DNA of 56,105 bases from SIG672 sp045657105 (GCA_045657105.1 JAZOSN010000052.1:1-56105), one strand, 5' to 3'. Shown: positions 41,798 through 50,757, numbered from the stretch's first letter. The notes: generated by a model from the sequence alone, not told the origin. Numbers and translations: made by a program.

Positions 41798-42869
41798 AAT
41801 ATAATACCTCGATTAATGTTTTGTCTAGAGAACACGAAGAAAGATTCCTTTTTTCCAGCTCATCAATGCACAACTTTTCCAATTCATCCGAATACATTTT
41901 TTTCTCATTAGATTGCAAGAATACAGAAATAGTTTTTCTCAATATTATAACTATCTCTTGATACTTAATATCATTAACATCAAGCCATCTTGCATCGTGC
42001 AGTGTTTTACCACATTCAATTCGATATAGATCATTATTAGATAATGATTGCGAAATCAAATAGTCGTGGAACGCATTATAATTTGCATTATCCTTTATAT
42101 TTCTATCGATTTTTTTGCCTATTTGCATAACATTAACGCCTTTTTTGGCAATTAAGCTTTTCATACTAATAGGCATTTTTATTTTCTCTGCACTCTTCTT
42201 TCTCACATCATTTATCAGCTGTTGAAGAATTAAATTGGCTGTGTTTGCAGAAATGTTTTTTGAAGCTAAATGATTAAAGAACATTCCCATGGTTTGCGTT
42301 TGATACGCTTCTAACTGTAACGCAGATCGGCAGACAAATGTATTTTGAATAAAGCGATCAAACACTGCATCGAAATCATCTGGAAGAACATCTAAAAATT
42401 CGTTTTTAATCCTTTCCTTAATCTTATTGTATATATTAACATCTTCTGCTTGTAGCCTTTTTCCATCTTCTATATATGATTGCCACAGCAAAATTTCTGT
42501 ATCAAAATCATTGTTTGATATAAAGTGACAATGTGAACATTCCGCACCAAACATCAAATAATTGTAAAATATAAAACCCAAAAATGATTTTTTATAAGAA
42601 CCGCTTTTAGTCTTCTCACGTTTAGACATTTCCGCAATTGTCCAATTAGATGGATCTGACTTTGTCTTTATTTGATAAAACTGATAATCTTGATTTTCGG
42701 GAAAAAACTCAACCATATCATCATGAAACTCGCAAAAAACAATGCATTCTGCATTATCTTGAAGCTTATCAATTATATGGCACACGATCCAATGAACTTG
42801 ATATTCAAATCGGTTATACGAATCCGATCCGGCTTGTTCACGCTGTTCAATAGTAAGAACTTTGCTCAT
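41769..42869 (-). CDS. DUF4297-type nuclease with C-terminal adaptor (predicted ABC-3C effector)
   Basis: 366 residues. The N-terminal domain reads SYNRFEYQVHWIVCHI, then VFCEFHDDMVEFF and FYQIKTKS: the E...D...Q-x-K pattern of DUF4297/Cap4-like PD-(D/E)XK endonucleases, which cut double-stranded DNA. Residues about 190-366 (ANLILQQLINDVRKKS, SLIAKKGVNVMQIG) are helical and match the place of the ABC-3C C-terminal adaptor domain. ATG 42869 follows GAGGG; an in-frame ATG 23 codons upstream is less likely. It opens the operon, behind a palindrome-containing promoter. Confidence 0.75.
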   Translation of the reverse strand: MSKVLTIEQREQAGSDSYNRFEYQVHWIVCHIIDKLQDNAECIVFCEFHDDMVEFFPENQDYQFYQIKTKSDPSNWTIAEMSKREKTKSGSYKKSFLGFIFYNYLMFGAECSHCHFISNNDFDTEILLWQSYIEDGKRLQAEDVNIYNKIKERIKNEFLDVLPDDFDAVFDRFIQNTFVCRSALQLEAYQTQTMGMFFNHLASKNISANTANLILQQLINDVRKKSAEKIKMPISMKSLIAKKGVNVMQIGKKIDRNIKDNANYNAFHDYLISQSLSNNDLYRIECGKTLHDARWLDVNDIKYQEIVIILRKTISVFLQSNEKKMYSDELEKLCIDELEKRNLSSCSLDKTLIEVLYYEQKFSAIG

Positions 42870-42909
42870 GTTAGGCCCTCTTTTCTTGTTTTTTATTTCC
42901 AATAAAAAT

Positions 42910-42938
42910 TTAATAATATCTTCAAGATATTTAGTCAA
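42910..42938 (-). promoter_or_regulatory. Promoter of the ABC-3C operon with internal palindrome
   Basis: TTGACT (42938-42933), a 17-base spacer and TATTAA (42915-42910) on the minus strand. The spacer is AATATCTTGAAGATATT, a near-perfect palindrome suited to repressor binding. Confidence 0.65.
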
Positions 42939-43188
42939 AGCTAAATCATATCACATAACAGGAAAACTTAATAAACCCCTACAACTAATTTTATGTAATA
43001 TTTGTTTTGAACTCTTGATATTAGCATTTTAGTATCATTTAATTAAACTCAAATAAGTATAGATATATTCCTGCAACTCAATGGTATTAACGAACACAAT
43101 AATTTACAAATTCAGATTAAATGCTAAAATCAGATTGAACTTTTGCTAAATTTTGTTTCTTTTTGGCTGCATTTTTTATCAATATGTA

Positions 43189-43217
43189 TTGACATACCTG
43201 CACAAATGTGCTACAAT
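43189..43217 (+). promoter_or_regulatory. Methylase promoter with operator palindrome
   Basis: TTGACA (43189-43194), a 17-base spacer and TACAAT (43212-43217). The inverted repeat GCACA-AA-TGTGC (43200-43211) lies between the boxes and is the probable site for the methylase's own HTH domain. The rest of the 368-base gap from 42,870 is AT-rich and otherwise empty. Confidence 0.7.
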
Positions 43218-43237
43218 ATAAATTGAGGTGCAGTATA

Positions 43238-44530
43238 ATGAGTAATATCGGTGATTATATATTCAAAATACGTCAGGAACAACAGATATCAATACGCCAA
43301 CTGGCCAAATTAACTGGGATAAGTCATAGCGAGATTAACAAAATAGAGAACGGCGAACGTGAAAATCCCTCGCCTTTGCACATTAAAGCGATCGCCAACG
43401 CATTTGGTGTAAGCCAGATTGAATGTTTTAAAATCGCAGACTATATTGACGAGGACATTCCCTGTCAATTACCTGGTTTTTTATCAGACTGCTCGCAAGA
43501 AGAACTCGAACAGATTCAAGCATATGCCGGCTTCTTGCGTTCGCAAAACAAACCTAAAGAGAAGGAGTCTAAAAAAGTAATGAAAAACAATCTCAAAGTA
43601 GCAAGTTTGTTTGCGGGCATCGGCGGAATTTGTTACGGTTTCAAACAAGCGGGAGCTGAAATTGTCTGGGCAAACGAGATAGACAAAGATGCCTGTAAAA
43701 CTTACCGACACAACTTCGGCGGAAAATACTTAGCTGAAGGCGATATAAAGGAAGTAAATCCTGAAGACATTCCTGACATTGATATACTCAACGGCGGATT
43801 CCCTTGCCAGGCCTTTTCAGTAGCAGGCTACAGAAAAGGCTTTGATGATGAACGCGGAAACCTTTTCTTTGAGATTACAAGAATACTTGAAGTTAAACGT
43901 CCAAGAGCAATTCTGCTTGAAAATGTCAAAAACCTCGAAGGCCATGATCACGGTAATACTTTTAAAGTAATTAAAGAGCAACTGGAGTTGCTTGGTTACC
44001 ATGTTCACCATAAAGTTTTGAACACCATGGAATACGGCAATGTTCCCCAGCACCGCGAGCGTATTTACATAGTCGGATTCTTATCAAAAGAAGCTTACGA
44101 TAAATTCAGATTTCCCGATAAGATTCCTCTGACCAAAACAATACATAATATTATTGATGTTTCTGATAAAAAGCCTCTCGGTCTGTATTATACAAACTCA
44201 AAATACTATCCCGAGCTTAAACAGACAATGACAAACAAGAACACTGTTTATCAGTGGCGCAGAGTTTACTGCCGAGAGAACAAAAGTAATGTTTGTCCAA
44301 CACTGACAGCTAATATGGGCACCGGCGGACACAACGTTCCGCTGATAATAGATGATTACGACATTAGAAAGTTAACACCTGAAGAGTGCGTAGGCTTCCA
44401 AGGATTCCCTTCGGAATTTTCGTTCCCCGACGATATATCTAACGCAAGTAAGTACAAGCAGGCTGGCAACTCAGTATCGGTCCCTGTTATACGCAGAATC
44501 GCCGAAAACATGGTCAAAGCACTTTCATAA
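43238..44530 (+). CDS. DNA (cytosine-5) methyltransferase with N-terminal XRE domain
   Basis: 430 residues. An N-terminal Cro/C1 helix-turn-helix (about 5-62: SIRQLAKLTGISHSEINKIE) is joined through a charged linker to a full C5 methylase: motif I SLFAGIGGICYGF, motif IV GGFPCQAFSVAG with the catalytic Cys, motif VI ENVKNL, motif VIII QHRERIYIVGF and motif X QAGNSVSVPVI. It protects host sites against the nuclease genes on the opposite strand. The HTH probably represses its own promoter. ATG 43238 has GAGGTG. Target sequence unknown. Confidence 0.95.
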   Translation: MSNIGDYIFKIRQEQQISIRQLAKLTGISHSEINKIENGERENPSPLHIKAIANAFGVSQIECFKIADYIDEDIPCQLPGFLSDCSQEELEQIQAYAGFLRSQNKPKEKESKKVMKNNLKVASLFAGIGGICYGFKQAGAEIVWANEIDKDACKTYRHNFGGKYLAEGDIKEVNPEDIPDIDILNGGFPCQAFSVAGYRKGFDDERGNLFFEITRILEVKRPRAILLENVKNLEGHDHGNTFKVIKEQLELLGYHVHHKVLNTMEYGNVPQHRERIYIVGFLSKEAYDKFRFPDKIPLTKTIHNIIDVSDKKPLGLYYTNSKYYPELKQTMTNKNTVYQWRRVYCRENKSNVCPTLTANMGTGGHNVPLIIDDYDIRKLTPEECVGFQGFPSEFSFPDDISNASKYKQAGNSVSVPVIRRIAENMVKALS

Positions 44531-44537
44531 ACCCTCA

Positions 44538-44567
44538 GCACACCTTTAAAAGGTGTGCTTTTATTTT
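44538..44567 (+). terminator. Terminator between methylase and endonuclease genes
   Basis: AGCACACCTTT (44538-44548) pairs with AAAGGTGTGCT and is followed by TTTATTTT. It lies between convergent genes. Confidence 0.85.
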
Positions 44568-44568
44568 A

Positions 44569-45741
44569 CTAAATTTCTGTTTCGTCGTTTTCCAAACCAT
44601 AAAAATGTTCATACGTACCGATTTCCGCAAAATCGACTGAATATTTCAGTTCTGCGTGTTTAGTAAAGATAACACTGTCAATACCAAACCTTTGGAGCAT
44701 CTCGTAAGTAAGCAACGTCCCTTCCTCTAACTCGAACACATTACGTAAGAGCCATTCGCCCAGTATCTTATTGGGATTACTCATAATTGCTTTATTATCT
44801 TGCTGACAGACTTTTGCCGGAATGACTGATCCATCAGGCATCTTCAGTTCAAAAACGGTATCTCTGTCTGGAAAAAAGCCTAAAGTTCTTTCTCTGTCTT
44901 CCGCAGGATAAGGAATATATACTTCGTTCGGATTTCTTCTTCTGCCTCCGGCGTTCCATTGATTAAGCCCGCTTTTTTCAGCCACAAATTTTGTTCTGTC
45001 TGATTTTGTTGAATACAGGCGAAGACAAATCTGAGGCAACTGCTGCATGTCACCGCATTGTACAATCTCAGGCATGCGGTCTTCCTGCTCAGCTTCAATT
45101 TCTCCATGCATCAGATTCATTAGGAAACCGTAAGGATCATCCATAATTTCGACTTCAAACGTGTCTAAAAGATGCATATTCTCAAAGATCATATAAAGCG
45201 TATTTTTTGATATGCTAAAATGATATGTGTGCCGGCCGTCAGTGAAGTATGTATTATTTACATTTCCGCGGTTGGGTATCAGCGAAAGGTTATCAACATT
45301 GATATACTCAAAGGAGTGCTCTAGTATTTGCATTGCTCTGGGCACACGTTTAACAATATGGTAAATCATCGTATCTATGCCGTGAAGATTTTTTGTCACA
45401 CGTATTCTTTCGTTACGATATTCGGCAATTTTCCTCACGAGATCAATTCCTGAAAGCCCTGCGAAAGTCTCTCTGAGACGTCCAAACTCTGCGACTTTCT
45501 GATCGTCCTGTCCCATCCAAGTTTTCAAACCGATTCCTATGCGGTCTTTTTTGGCATCAGCAGAACAATCCATTCGCGCTAAGTTTTCCGCTTCAAAATA
45601 CTTGCAAAAAATGTTCTCATGCGCGCGGTAAGGCAAATAAGGGCAGTCGCTTTCCGAAAACAGTTCGGTCAAGTTTCCTATAATTGAGAGCATTTTCTTA
45701 TAATTATTTTTTTGGTATTGCGGTTGCAATTCGTAAAACAT
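44569..45741 (-). CDS. Type II restriction endonuclease with C-terminal B3-like domain
   Basis: 390 residues. The C-terminal 130 residues (FFPDRDTVFELKMPDG, MSNPNKILGEWLLRNVF, YEMLQRFGIDSVIFTK) match the B3-type DNA-recognition domain of NgoFVII/BfiI-like restriction enzymes. The N-terminal half (KKDRIGIGLKTWMG, NERIRVTKNLHG) is the likely nuclease but shows no HKD phospholipase motif. It is convergent with the methylase, the expected partner. ATG 45741 has GGAAGG; the in-frame ATG two codons upstream is too close to it. The domain split is inferred from motif memory. Confidence 0.75.
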   Translation of the reverse strand: MFYELQPQYQKNNYKKMLSIIGNLTELFSESDCPYLPYRAHENIFCKYFEAENLARMDCSADAKKDRIGIGLKTWMGQDDQKVAEFGRLRETFAGLSGIDLVRKIAEYRNERIRVTKNLHGIDTMIYHIVKRVPRAMQILEHSFEYINVDNLSLIPNRGNVNNTYFTDGRHTYHFSISKNTLYMIFENMHLLDTFEVEIMDDPYGFLMNLMHGEIEAEQEDRMPEIVQCGDMQQLPQICLRLYSTKSDRTKFVAEKSGLNQWNAGGRRRNPNEVYIPYPAEDRERTLGFFPDRDTVFELKMPDGSVIPAKVCQQDNKAIMSNPNKILGEWLLRNVFELEEGTLLTYEMLQRFGIDSVIFTKHAELKYSVDFAEIGTYEHFYGLENDETEI

Positions 45742-45821
45742 AAGCATTCCTTCCCACGCTATAAAGATTGATTCTTATCTCGAATCTGCATAAAAACACG
45801 TGTTTTCATTAATTTATTAAG

Positions 45822-46694
45822 TTATGTCTCAGACAGAAAATCCTTTAGAGATTCCATTTTTCGCATATCGCCGGTCTGAATGTAATAGTTTTCAGCATCC
45901 ATCCGCTTTTTTCCGTTAATAAAGGCAGACTGCGGAATAATAAATTTGTTCTTGATAATGTATTGCAAGTCTTCCCTTGTAACAAAACCAACACAGTTAT
46001 AATACCATTTTTTTGAAAGCAAGAGATTTTTCAGCTGATCATAGTCCGCAGAAACAGAATAAATAAGACGGGCGTTTCTCAGAATATCTTCACAGCTTGG
46101 ATCTAGACGGACAAAAATAACAATATCGTACACTCCGCCGTCAAGTTCCTTGTTAGGAATATATACAGCGTCTTCATCCCAATCATGAGTTTCTAATAAC
46201 AGTAATTCGCCAAATCTTTTAGTTGATTTAATTGATATTTCTTTCCCGCCCACCGAAAGATCCGACGAGTCCCATTTTCCCAATTGGTAGGTTTCAAAAT
46301 CCGGAACTGCATCAAAACCAATAGAATGGAGATAGTTACACGCCGCGCACTCTGCCAGTTTTCCCTGAAAAGTATTAGAAAATATTTCGCCGTTCTTACG
46401 TTCGTGCGTTCCCCCGCTTCGGTGATCCCGATGTGCCCCTTCTTTACCAAAGGTCATTTTATATGCAAACGCAAGCACCGTTTCGACCGTCTCTGGTTTG
46501 AATGCACGGTCAGCACGGTACGGAACAGTATTCGTGAAATAATATCCTTCCCCGCGCTGTTCCAATCTCATAAAATCTTTATCATAGGAAGGAACAGGCT
46601 GGGGATCCGGTGTTAACTCCTTGTTATTCTCAAAATCAACATATTTTTCATCTTTACGATGAAACAGTCTTCTTAATGTTTCATACAATCTCAT
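45822..46694 (-). CDS. PD-(D/E)XK-like restriction-associated protein
   Basis: 290 residues. The central part has FQGKLAECAACNYLHSIGFD, then KWDSSDLSVGGKEISIKST: an upstream Glu, an Asp and E-x-x-x-K spacing typical of PD-(D/E)XK nucleases. The N-terminus is basic and proline-rich. Its start codon overlaps the vsr stop (ATGA), so it is translated with the repair enzyme. It may be the second endonuclease subunit or a modification-sensing nuclease. No named family recognised. Confidence 0.65.
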   Translation of the reverse strand: MRLYETLRRLFHRKDEKYVDFENNKELTPDPQPVPSYDKDFMRLEQRGEGYYFTNTVPYRADRAFKPETVETVLAFAYKMTFGKEGAHRDHRSGGTHERKNGEIFSNTFQGKLAECAACNYLHSIGFDAVPDFETYQLGKWDSSDLSVGGKEISIKSTKRFGELLLLETHDWDEDAVYIPNKELDGGVYDIVIFVRLDPSCEDILRNARLIYSVSADYDQLKNLLLSKKWYYNCVGFVTREDLQYIIKNKFIIPQSAFINGKKRMDAENYYIQTGDMRKMESLKDFLSET

Positions 46695-47113
46695 TCAGTA
46701 CACCGCTCTTTTATTGCACAGATTATTGTGTCAACACATCTGCCGGTTTCTTTTCTGATTTCTTTTTCCCAAAAGCGCAAAACAAGCCATCCCTGCTCTT
46801 CAAGCTTAGCATTTACCCCTCGGTCACGTTCTATGTTCCGCTTGATTTTGCTCTTCCAATATTCAGCATTCGTTCCGATTCTATCGGTGCTTTCTTGATA
46901 ATTTTTGCCATGCCAAAACTCACTGTCGCAAAAAACAGCAATCTTATACCTCGTTAGTGCAATATCGGGTTTGCCTACTAACTTTTTATAGTTTTTTCTG
47001 TACCGATATCCTCTTGACCACAATTCTTTGCGCAAAAGAGATTCAATTTCAGTATCTTTGCTTCTTATGGCCTGCATATTCTTGCGCCTTTGTTCAGGTG
47101 TATGATTATCCAT
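46691..47113 (-). CDS. vsr: Very short patch repair endonuclease Vsr
   Basis: 140 residues. It has the family opening RRKNMQAIRSKDTEIESLLR and the catalytic FCDSEFWHGKNY (Asp and His), followed by KIKRNIERDRGVNAKLEEQGW. Vsr nicks at T:G mismatches left by deamination of 5-methylcytosine, so it accompanies cytosine-5 methylases such as the one 2 kb away. It lies 22 bases after the helicase-nuclease gene and overlaps the PD-(D/E)XK gene. Confidence 0.95.
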   Translation of the reverse strand: MDNHTPEQRRKNMQAIRSKDTEIESLLRKELWSRGYRYRKNYKKLVGKPDIALTRYKIAVFCDSEFWHGKNYQESTDRIGTNAEYWKSKIKRNIERDRGVNAKLEEQGWLVLRFWEKEIRKETGRCVDTIICAIKERCTE

Positions 47114-47135
47114 GATTTAACATCTCGATTTACAT

Positions 47136-49613
47136 TTATTCTTCATATATATAATCCGTTGTATATGAGTCAAAAAACCCATTTGGTGTCAAATTGAAAG
47201 TGCCGAGAACCTTTGATAAAGAACGAACATCTTTGAAAACACCATTTACAGAGACAGCAACGCAGTATCTCCTTACATTTTCTTTCAAACGATTCAACAT
47301 ATTTTCATCAATCATTCTGAAATCTTCTGCTGGAGACGCATGCTTATCAAATATTATCGATGGATGAACCATAACAGGAACACATGAGCAATCTGAAGGG
47401 AAATTCCGTTTGAACCAGCTAACTGATGATAGTAGCTGTTCACAATAGTCTTTGCTTATTTTTTTTGATACTGCCTCGTTCTTGCATTCAATTACAGCAT
47501 ATCTTAGATTACCGACATACCATAATACGTCAGGTCCTATATTGTATGTTTCATCTGGTTGGGAGGCTCCCCAGCCAAGTAATTTGCCCAACTGCATCAA
47601 AGATTTCTCAAAACTTCTATAAGAGGATGGCGCAAAAACCAAAGAGTCAATAGCAGCATTAATATCTAAAACATACTCGTTCACATCCTTATCGACGTAC
47701 ATTTCGGCAATTTGTTGTGCTTGAGCTTTTATTTTCTTTAGATCATCAATAGGTTTAATCCCATCCATAGGGTTAGGAATATGATGATTATACTCCTGTG
47801 CTGCCGCCAAAATACGCTGAGAATCTGCAGGATTAACAAATTGGCAGTATTTTGCTTCTTCCAACATAAGAAATCCTTTGTAAATCGGGTCTTCGGTTTC
47901 ATTTACAAGGTTTCGCATAAGTTCAAGAGATTTAGCGAAGTTGCCTTTTAACGCAGAGTAATCAAAGGCCTTTCTTAAAACAACAGTAGCCTTTTCAACT
48001 TTGATCTCTTTTTCATATCCTAAATTACTTAAAGCATTGCGACTCAATTGCACCCAATTTTTATCTTGTTTTATACAGTAATCAAGTGTTGAAAAAATTT
48101 CGTCTATACCTTTACCTCTCAATTCTTGAGCAAGAGCTGATGATACTTCATACTGTTTCCGTGTTGCAATACTGAAAAAAGAAGCCGCTTTTCGAGAATA
48201 CAATATCTGTACCAACGCTGCTCCCATAATTATTACACCGCAGTAATCGTTAGTTGATCTAACTCCTCTTCCCATTCCTTGTTCGATTTTCTGTATTTTT
48301 TCTTTTAAGCTATTTACAGAACCCTGCAGATAGTTTTCTCTTAGTTTTTCAAGTGCAGTACGAGCATCTGGAATTCCGTCTAAAACTATTATTCTGCAAG
48401 AATCATTAGGTAGATCTATTCCATCATATTTGTTTATCAATACATAAAGTCCGTGCTTTTGGCTACGAATCTTTTTAACGCCATCCACAATGTTTACAGC
48501 GCTGTATATGTCAGATGTCACATCTCTCCAAAAATCAGCCCTGTTTTTTGAAGGAACAATAACAACAACATTATAATTAACTGAATATTCAACTAATTTT
48601 TTCTTAATGTCCTGATCAGTTATCTGCGGTGTATACGCTTGCGGAAAGAGAATCATTCTATCCCCGATATCAGCAGCCAATTTAGGCGATATTATTTCTA
48701 TATTCTCATCTATATTAAACACAGAAATCAACTGACTGTCATCGCAAAGCGTTGCACTCATAAATATTCTGCGCTGAGCATTTACAAACGCTGAAATCTT
48801 GGATATAGGAACAGCATAGGGTTCTATTTCTACAGAGTTGTAAGTAACTGTACAGTTGCAAAATTGCAAAATATCGCCTATCAACGGATAGTTGAATTTA
48901 ATCTCAGGGTCATTTTTATGACTTTGGAGGATTGCTAACAATTCACTTTTTGTATCTTGTATCCGCCAAAAAGGAACAGATAAATAACCGCTTGCAGGAT
49001 CTCCAGAAGAAATATCCAAAAAACTCTTTTCGTTTTGCGCTTTCAAATCATCCTTATACAGTTGAAAGATCTCCTCCGCAATTTTGCTTTTACTATCAAC
49101 TTTTATTGAAAACTGCGCTTTAACATCATCAACGCAAGCATGTACGTCATCTATTAGTACATAATCCAGCGTAACATTACCGTATGTCCTCATTCCAAAA
49201 ACTGACATACCATTAAAGAGCTTTTGAATGTTTATTACTAATATTGAACTCCCATCAAGAAATGATATATCGGTTTCACTATTAGTTACACTAATACCCA
49301 AATTTCCAGCCTCATCAATTACTTGGCTAACAAGATAATTGTCAGGAACAACATAAGCAGCATGTCCGCCATTTTCTGCAAGACAACTTTTTAGTATTAA
49401 AAGCGCCACTGTTGTTTTACCGCTACCGGTATTCATTTTAATTATATTGTCTTTTTGCGCACGTTTTTCAAACCACTGATCTAGAACTTCTGCTTGAACA
49501 TTTCTTAAATATGCATACTTGGGATCTTTTTCGGGCAACGCCATAAAAATCTCAGATGGATTTATCGTATTTCCATTATTAATTTGTGCGCTAAGTTTTT
49601 CAAAATTTATCAT
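47136..49613 (-). CDS. Superfamily 2 helicase with C-terminal nuclease-like domain
   Basis: 825 residues. The helicase core has Walker A NTGSGKTTVALL (about 61-72), motif II LIDDVHA (DDVH instead of DEAH), motif III FMSATL and motif VI QGMGRGVRS, closest to DinG/XPD-type layouts. Around residue 695 GPDVLWYVGNLRYAVIECKN follows the PD...E-x-K nuclease pattern. It is the first gene of the restriction operon that contains vsr and two endonuclease-like genes, so it may translocate on or cut unmodified DNA. The start ATG has only a weak AAGGA. Confidence 0.8.
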   Translation of the reverse strand: MINFEKLSAQINNGNTINPSEIFMALPEKDPKYAYLRNVQAEVLDQWFEKRAQKDNIIKMNTGSGKTTVALLILKSCLAENGGHAAYVVPDNYLVSQVIDEAGNLGISVTNSETDISFLDGSSILVINIQKLFNGMSVFGMRTYGNVTLDYVLIDDVHACVDDVKAQFSIKVDSKSKIAEEIFQLYKDDLKAQNEKSFLDISSGDPASGYLSVPFWRIQDTKSELLAILQSHKNDPEIKFNYPLIGDILQFCNCTVTYNSVEIEPYAVPISKISAFVNAQRRIFMSATLCDDSQLISVFNIDENIEIISPKLAADIGDRMILFPQAYTPQITDQDIKKKLVEYSVNYNVVVIVPSKNRADFWRDVTSDIYSAVNIVDGVKKIRSQKHGLYVLINKYDGIDLPNDSCRIIVLDGIPDARTALEKLRENYLQGSVNSLKEKIQKIEQGMGRGVRSTNDYCGVIIMGAALVQILYSRKAASFFSIATRKQYEVSSALAQELRGKGIDEIFSTLDYCIKQDKNWVQLSRNALSNLGYEKEIKVEKATVVLRKAFDYSALKGNFAKSLELMRNLVNETEDPIYKGFLMLEEAKYCQFVNPADSQRILAAAQEYNHHIPNPMDGIKPIDDLKKIKAQAQQIAEMYVDKDVNEYVLDINAAIDSLVFAPSSYRSFEKSLMQLGKLLGWGASQPDETYNIGPDVLWYVGNLRYAVIECKNEAVSKKISKDYCEQLLSSVSWFKRNFPSDCSCVPVMVHPSIIFDKHASPAEDFRMIDENMLNRLKENVRRYCVAVSVNGVFKDVRSLSKVLGTFNLTPNGFFDSYTTDYIYEE

Positions 49614-49691
49614 ACTTTATCCTTTCTGAAGTAAGTTAGATGGTACTTCTAAAGTTATTCTAAGTAAATATTATTGAGAATTGATAACAAT

Positions 49692-49904
49692 TTACTTCTC
49701 TTCTGGCACGATCTCAACAATATCGTCCATTGTGCACTCGAGGGCTGTGCATATCTTGACGAGGACATCGCTGGAGACGACGGCGCCGTCTTTGCCCATC
49801 TTTGTGATGGTGGCGATGCTAATGCCGGCTTTTTCGGCGAGTTCTTTCTTTTTCATATCGCGGTCGATCAAAAGTTTAAACAGTTTCTTGTAGCTTGCAG
49901 CCAT
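49692..49904 (-). CDS. XRE-family HTH regulator
   Basis: 70 residues, a single Cro/C1 domain (DRDMKKKELAEKAGISIATI, then SSDVLVKICTALECTMDDIV). ATG 49904 has GAGGTG; 19 codons of open frame lie upstream without a site. It has a consensus promoter and lies 78 bases upstream of the helicase-nuclease gene, so it probably regulates the restriction operon. Confidence 0.85.
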   Translation of the reverse strand: MAASYKKLFKLLIDRDMKKKELAEKAGISIATITKMGKDGAVVSSDVLVKICTALECTMDDIVEIVPEEK

Positions 49905-49946
49905 TGTATTACACCTCATAATAGTTATAGTTTTGGCATTGTATCT

Positions 49947-49975
49947 ATTATAGCACATCATCTACCAAAATTCAA
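49947..49975 (-). promoter_or_regulatory. Promoter of the XRE regulator (and perhaps the restriction operon)
   Basis: TTGAAT (49975-49970), a 17-base spacer and TATAAT (49952-49947) with TGC extension on the minus strand. Confidence 0.75.
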
Positions 49976-50050
49976 CAGCTTTCGGCAGAGAACTCTTGCG
50001 TTTTCAGCATTTTTATTGAAAAGATTCTCTAAAATCCCCTTTTTGGACAT

Positions 50051-50078
50051 AAAAAACCGCCAAGGGTTAACTCGGCGG
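50051..50078 (-). terminator. Terminator upstream of the XRE gene
   Basis: On the minus strand CCGCCGAG (50078-50071) pairs with CTTGGCGG (50064-50057), followed by TTTTTT. The interval 49,976-50,218 holds only this and the next hairpin. Confidence 0.75.
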
Positions 50079-50181
50079 GTAAAAATATGAGAACCTACGA
50101 CATACCGATTAACAGTCGTATGCTCTTGGGTAGATATAAAACGCGAAACCAAATTGGGATTTAGTGTAATGATAAGTAAAC

Positions 50182-50214
50182 GCCGCTGAAGAAAATTTCC
50201 TCAGCGGCGTTCTG
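50182..50214 (-). terminator. Terminator after the HNH / 54-aa gene pair
   Basis: AACGCCGCTGA and TCAGCGGCGTT form an 11-base stem. It lies directly after the 54-residue gene read leftward. The T-run is better on the plus strand, so direction is not certain. Confidence 0.6.
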
Positions 50215-50218
50215 TTTT

Positions 50219-50383
50219 TCAATTGCTCCAAATGACGATTTTTCTAGCAATGTCATCGCACTTTCGGTTCACTTTTTCAAACTGTAATATCAGCTCGATC
50301 AAGAGTTCCTTTTCACTTAAGCGTAAAAGCCGTTCCCTTTCTGCATTCTCGTCAATTGGTGCTTGTCTGTTGAACCAGCCCAT
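50219..50383 (-). CDS. 54-residue protein next to the HNH endonuclease
   Basis: The frame MGWFNRQAPIDENAERERLL... ends VIWSN. AAGGAG lies six bases before the ATG and the gap to the HNH gene is nine bases, so the two are co-translated. The product is a highly charged helix (RLLRLSEKELLIELILQF). It may be an inhibitor or partner of the nuclease. No family recognised. Confidence 0.6.
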   Translation of the reverse strand: MGWFNRQAPIDENAERERLLRLSEKELLIELILQFEKVNRKCDDIARKIVIWSN

Positions 50384-50392
50384 TTTTACTCC

Positions 50393-50704
50393 TTACAGTT
50401 TCACTATTTCATATTCCGTTCGGGTTCCTTTTACGCGCTCTGCACGAAAGTTTTTTCCGTTCGCTTTCCAATGAGGAAAGCCGTTTGCTTTCTCTTCGTT
50501 GGTATCACGATGGCAAATTTCGATATTACCGAGAACGTCGCTTCCACCCGCGGATAACGGACGAATATGATCAATAGTGGGATGATAAGAGCTGTTCGGA
50601 TTACCGCAAGCAGATCTTTTCATAAGTCTTCCTGCATAATCGTAAACGTTTTCTTTTGAACCGTAAAATTCATTCCACACATCTATGGCTCGATACTTTG
50701 ACAT
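50393..50704 (-). CDS. HNH endonuclease
   Basis: 103 residues. The HNH core is HPTIDHIRPLSAGGSD with LGNIEICHRDTNEEKAN, giving the D-H pair, the central Asn and the last His, with a CG...C zinc-like element upstream (RSACGNPNSS). Such small HNH enzymes nick or cut DNA in phages and restriction loci. AAAGGAGG precedes the ATG. It lies 76 bases after the ABC-type ATPase gene, past a hairpin. Confidence 0.85.
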   Translation of the reverse strand: MSKYRAIDVWNEFYGSKENVYDYAGRLMKRSACGNPNSSYHPTIDHIRPLSAGGSDVLGNIEICHRDTNEEKANGFPHWKANGKNFRAERVKGTRTEYEIVKL

Positions 50705-50757
50705 TTTGAGTACCTCCTTTCATTACGTTGTTTCATTTATAACATAACGAAAGGCAA

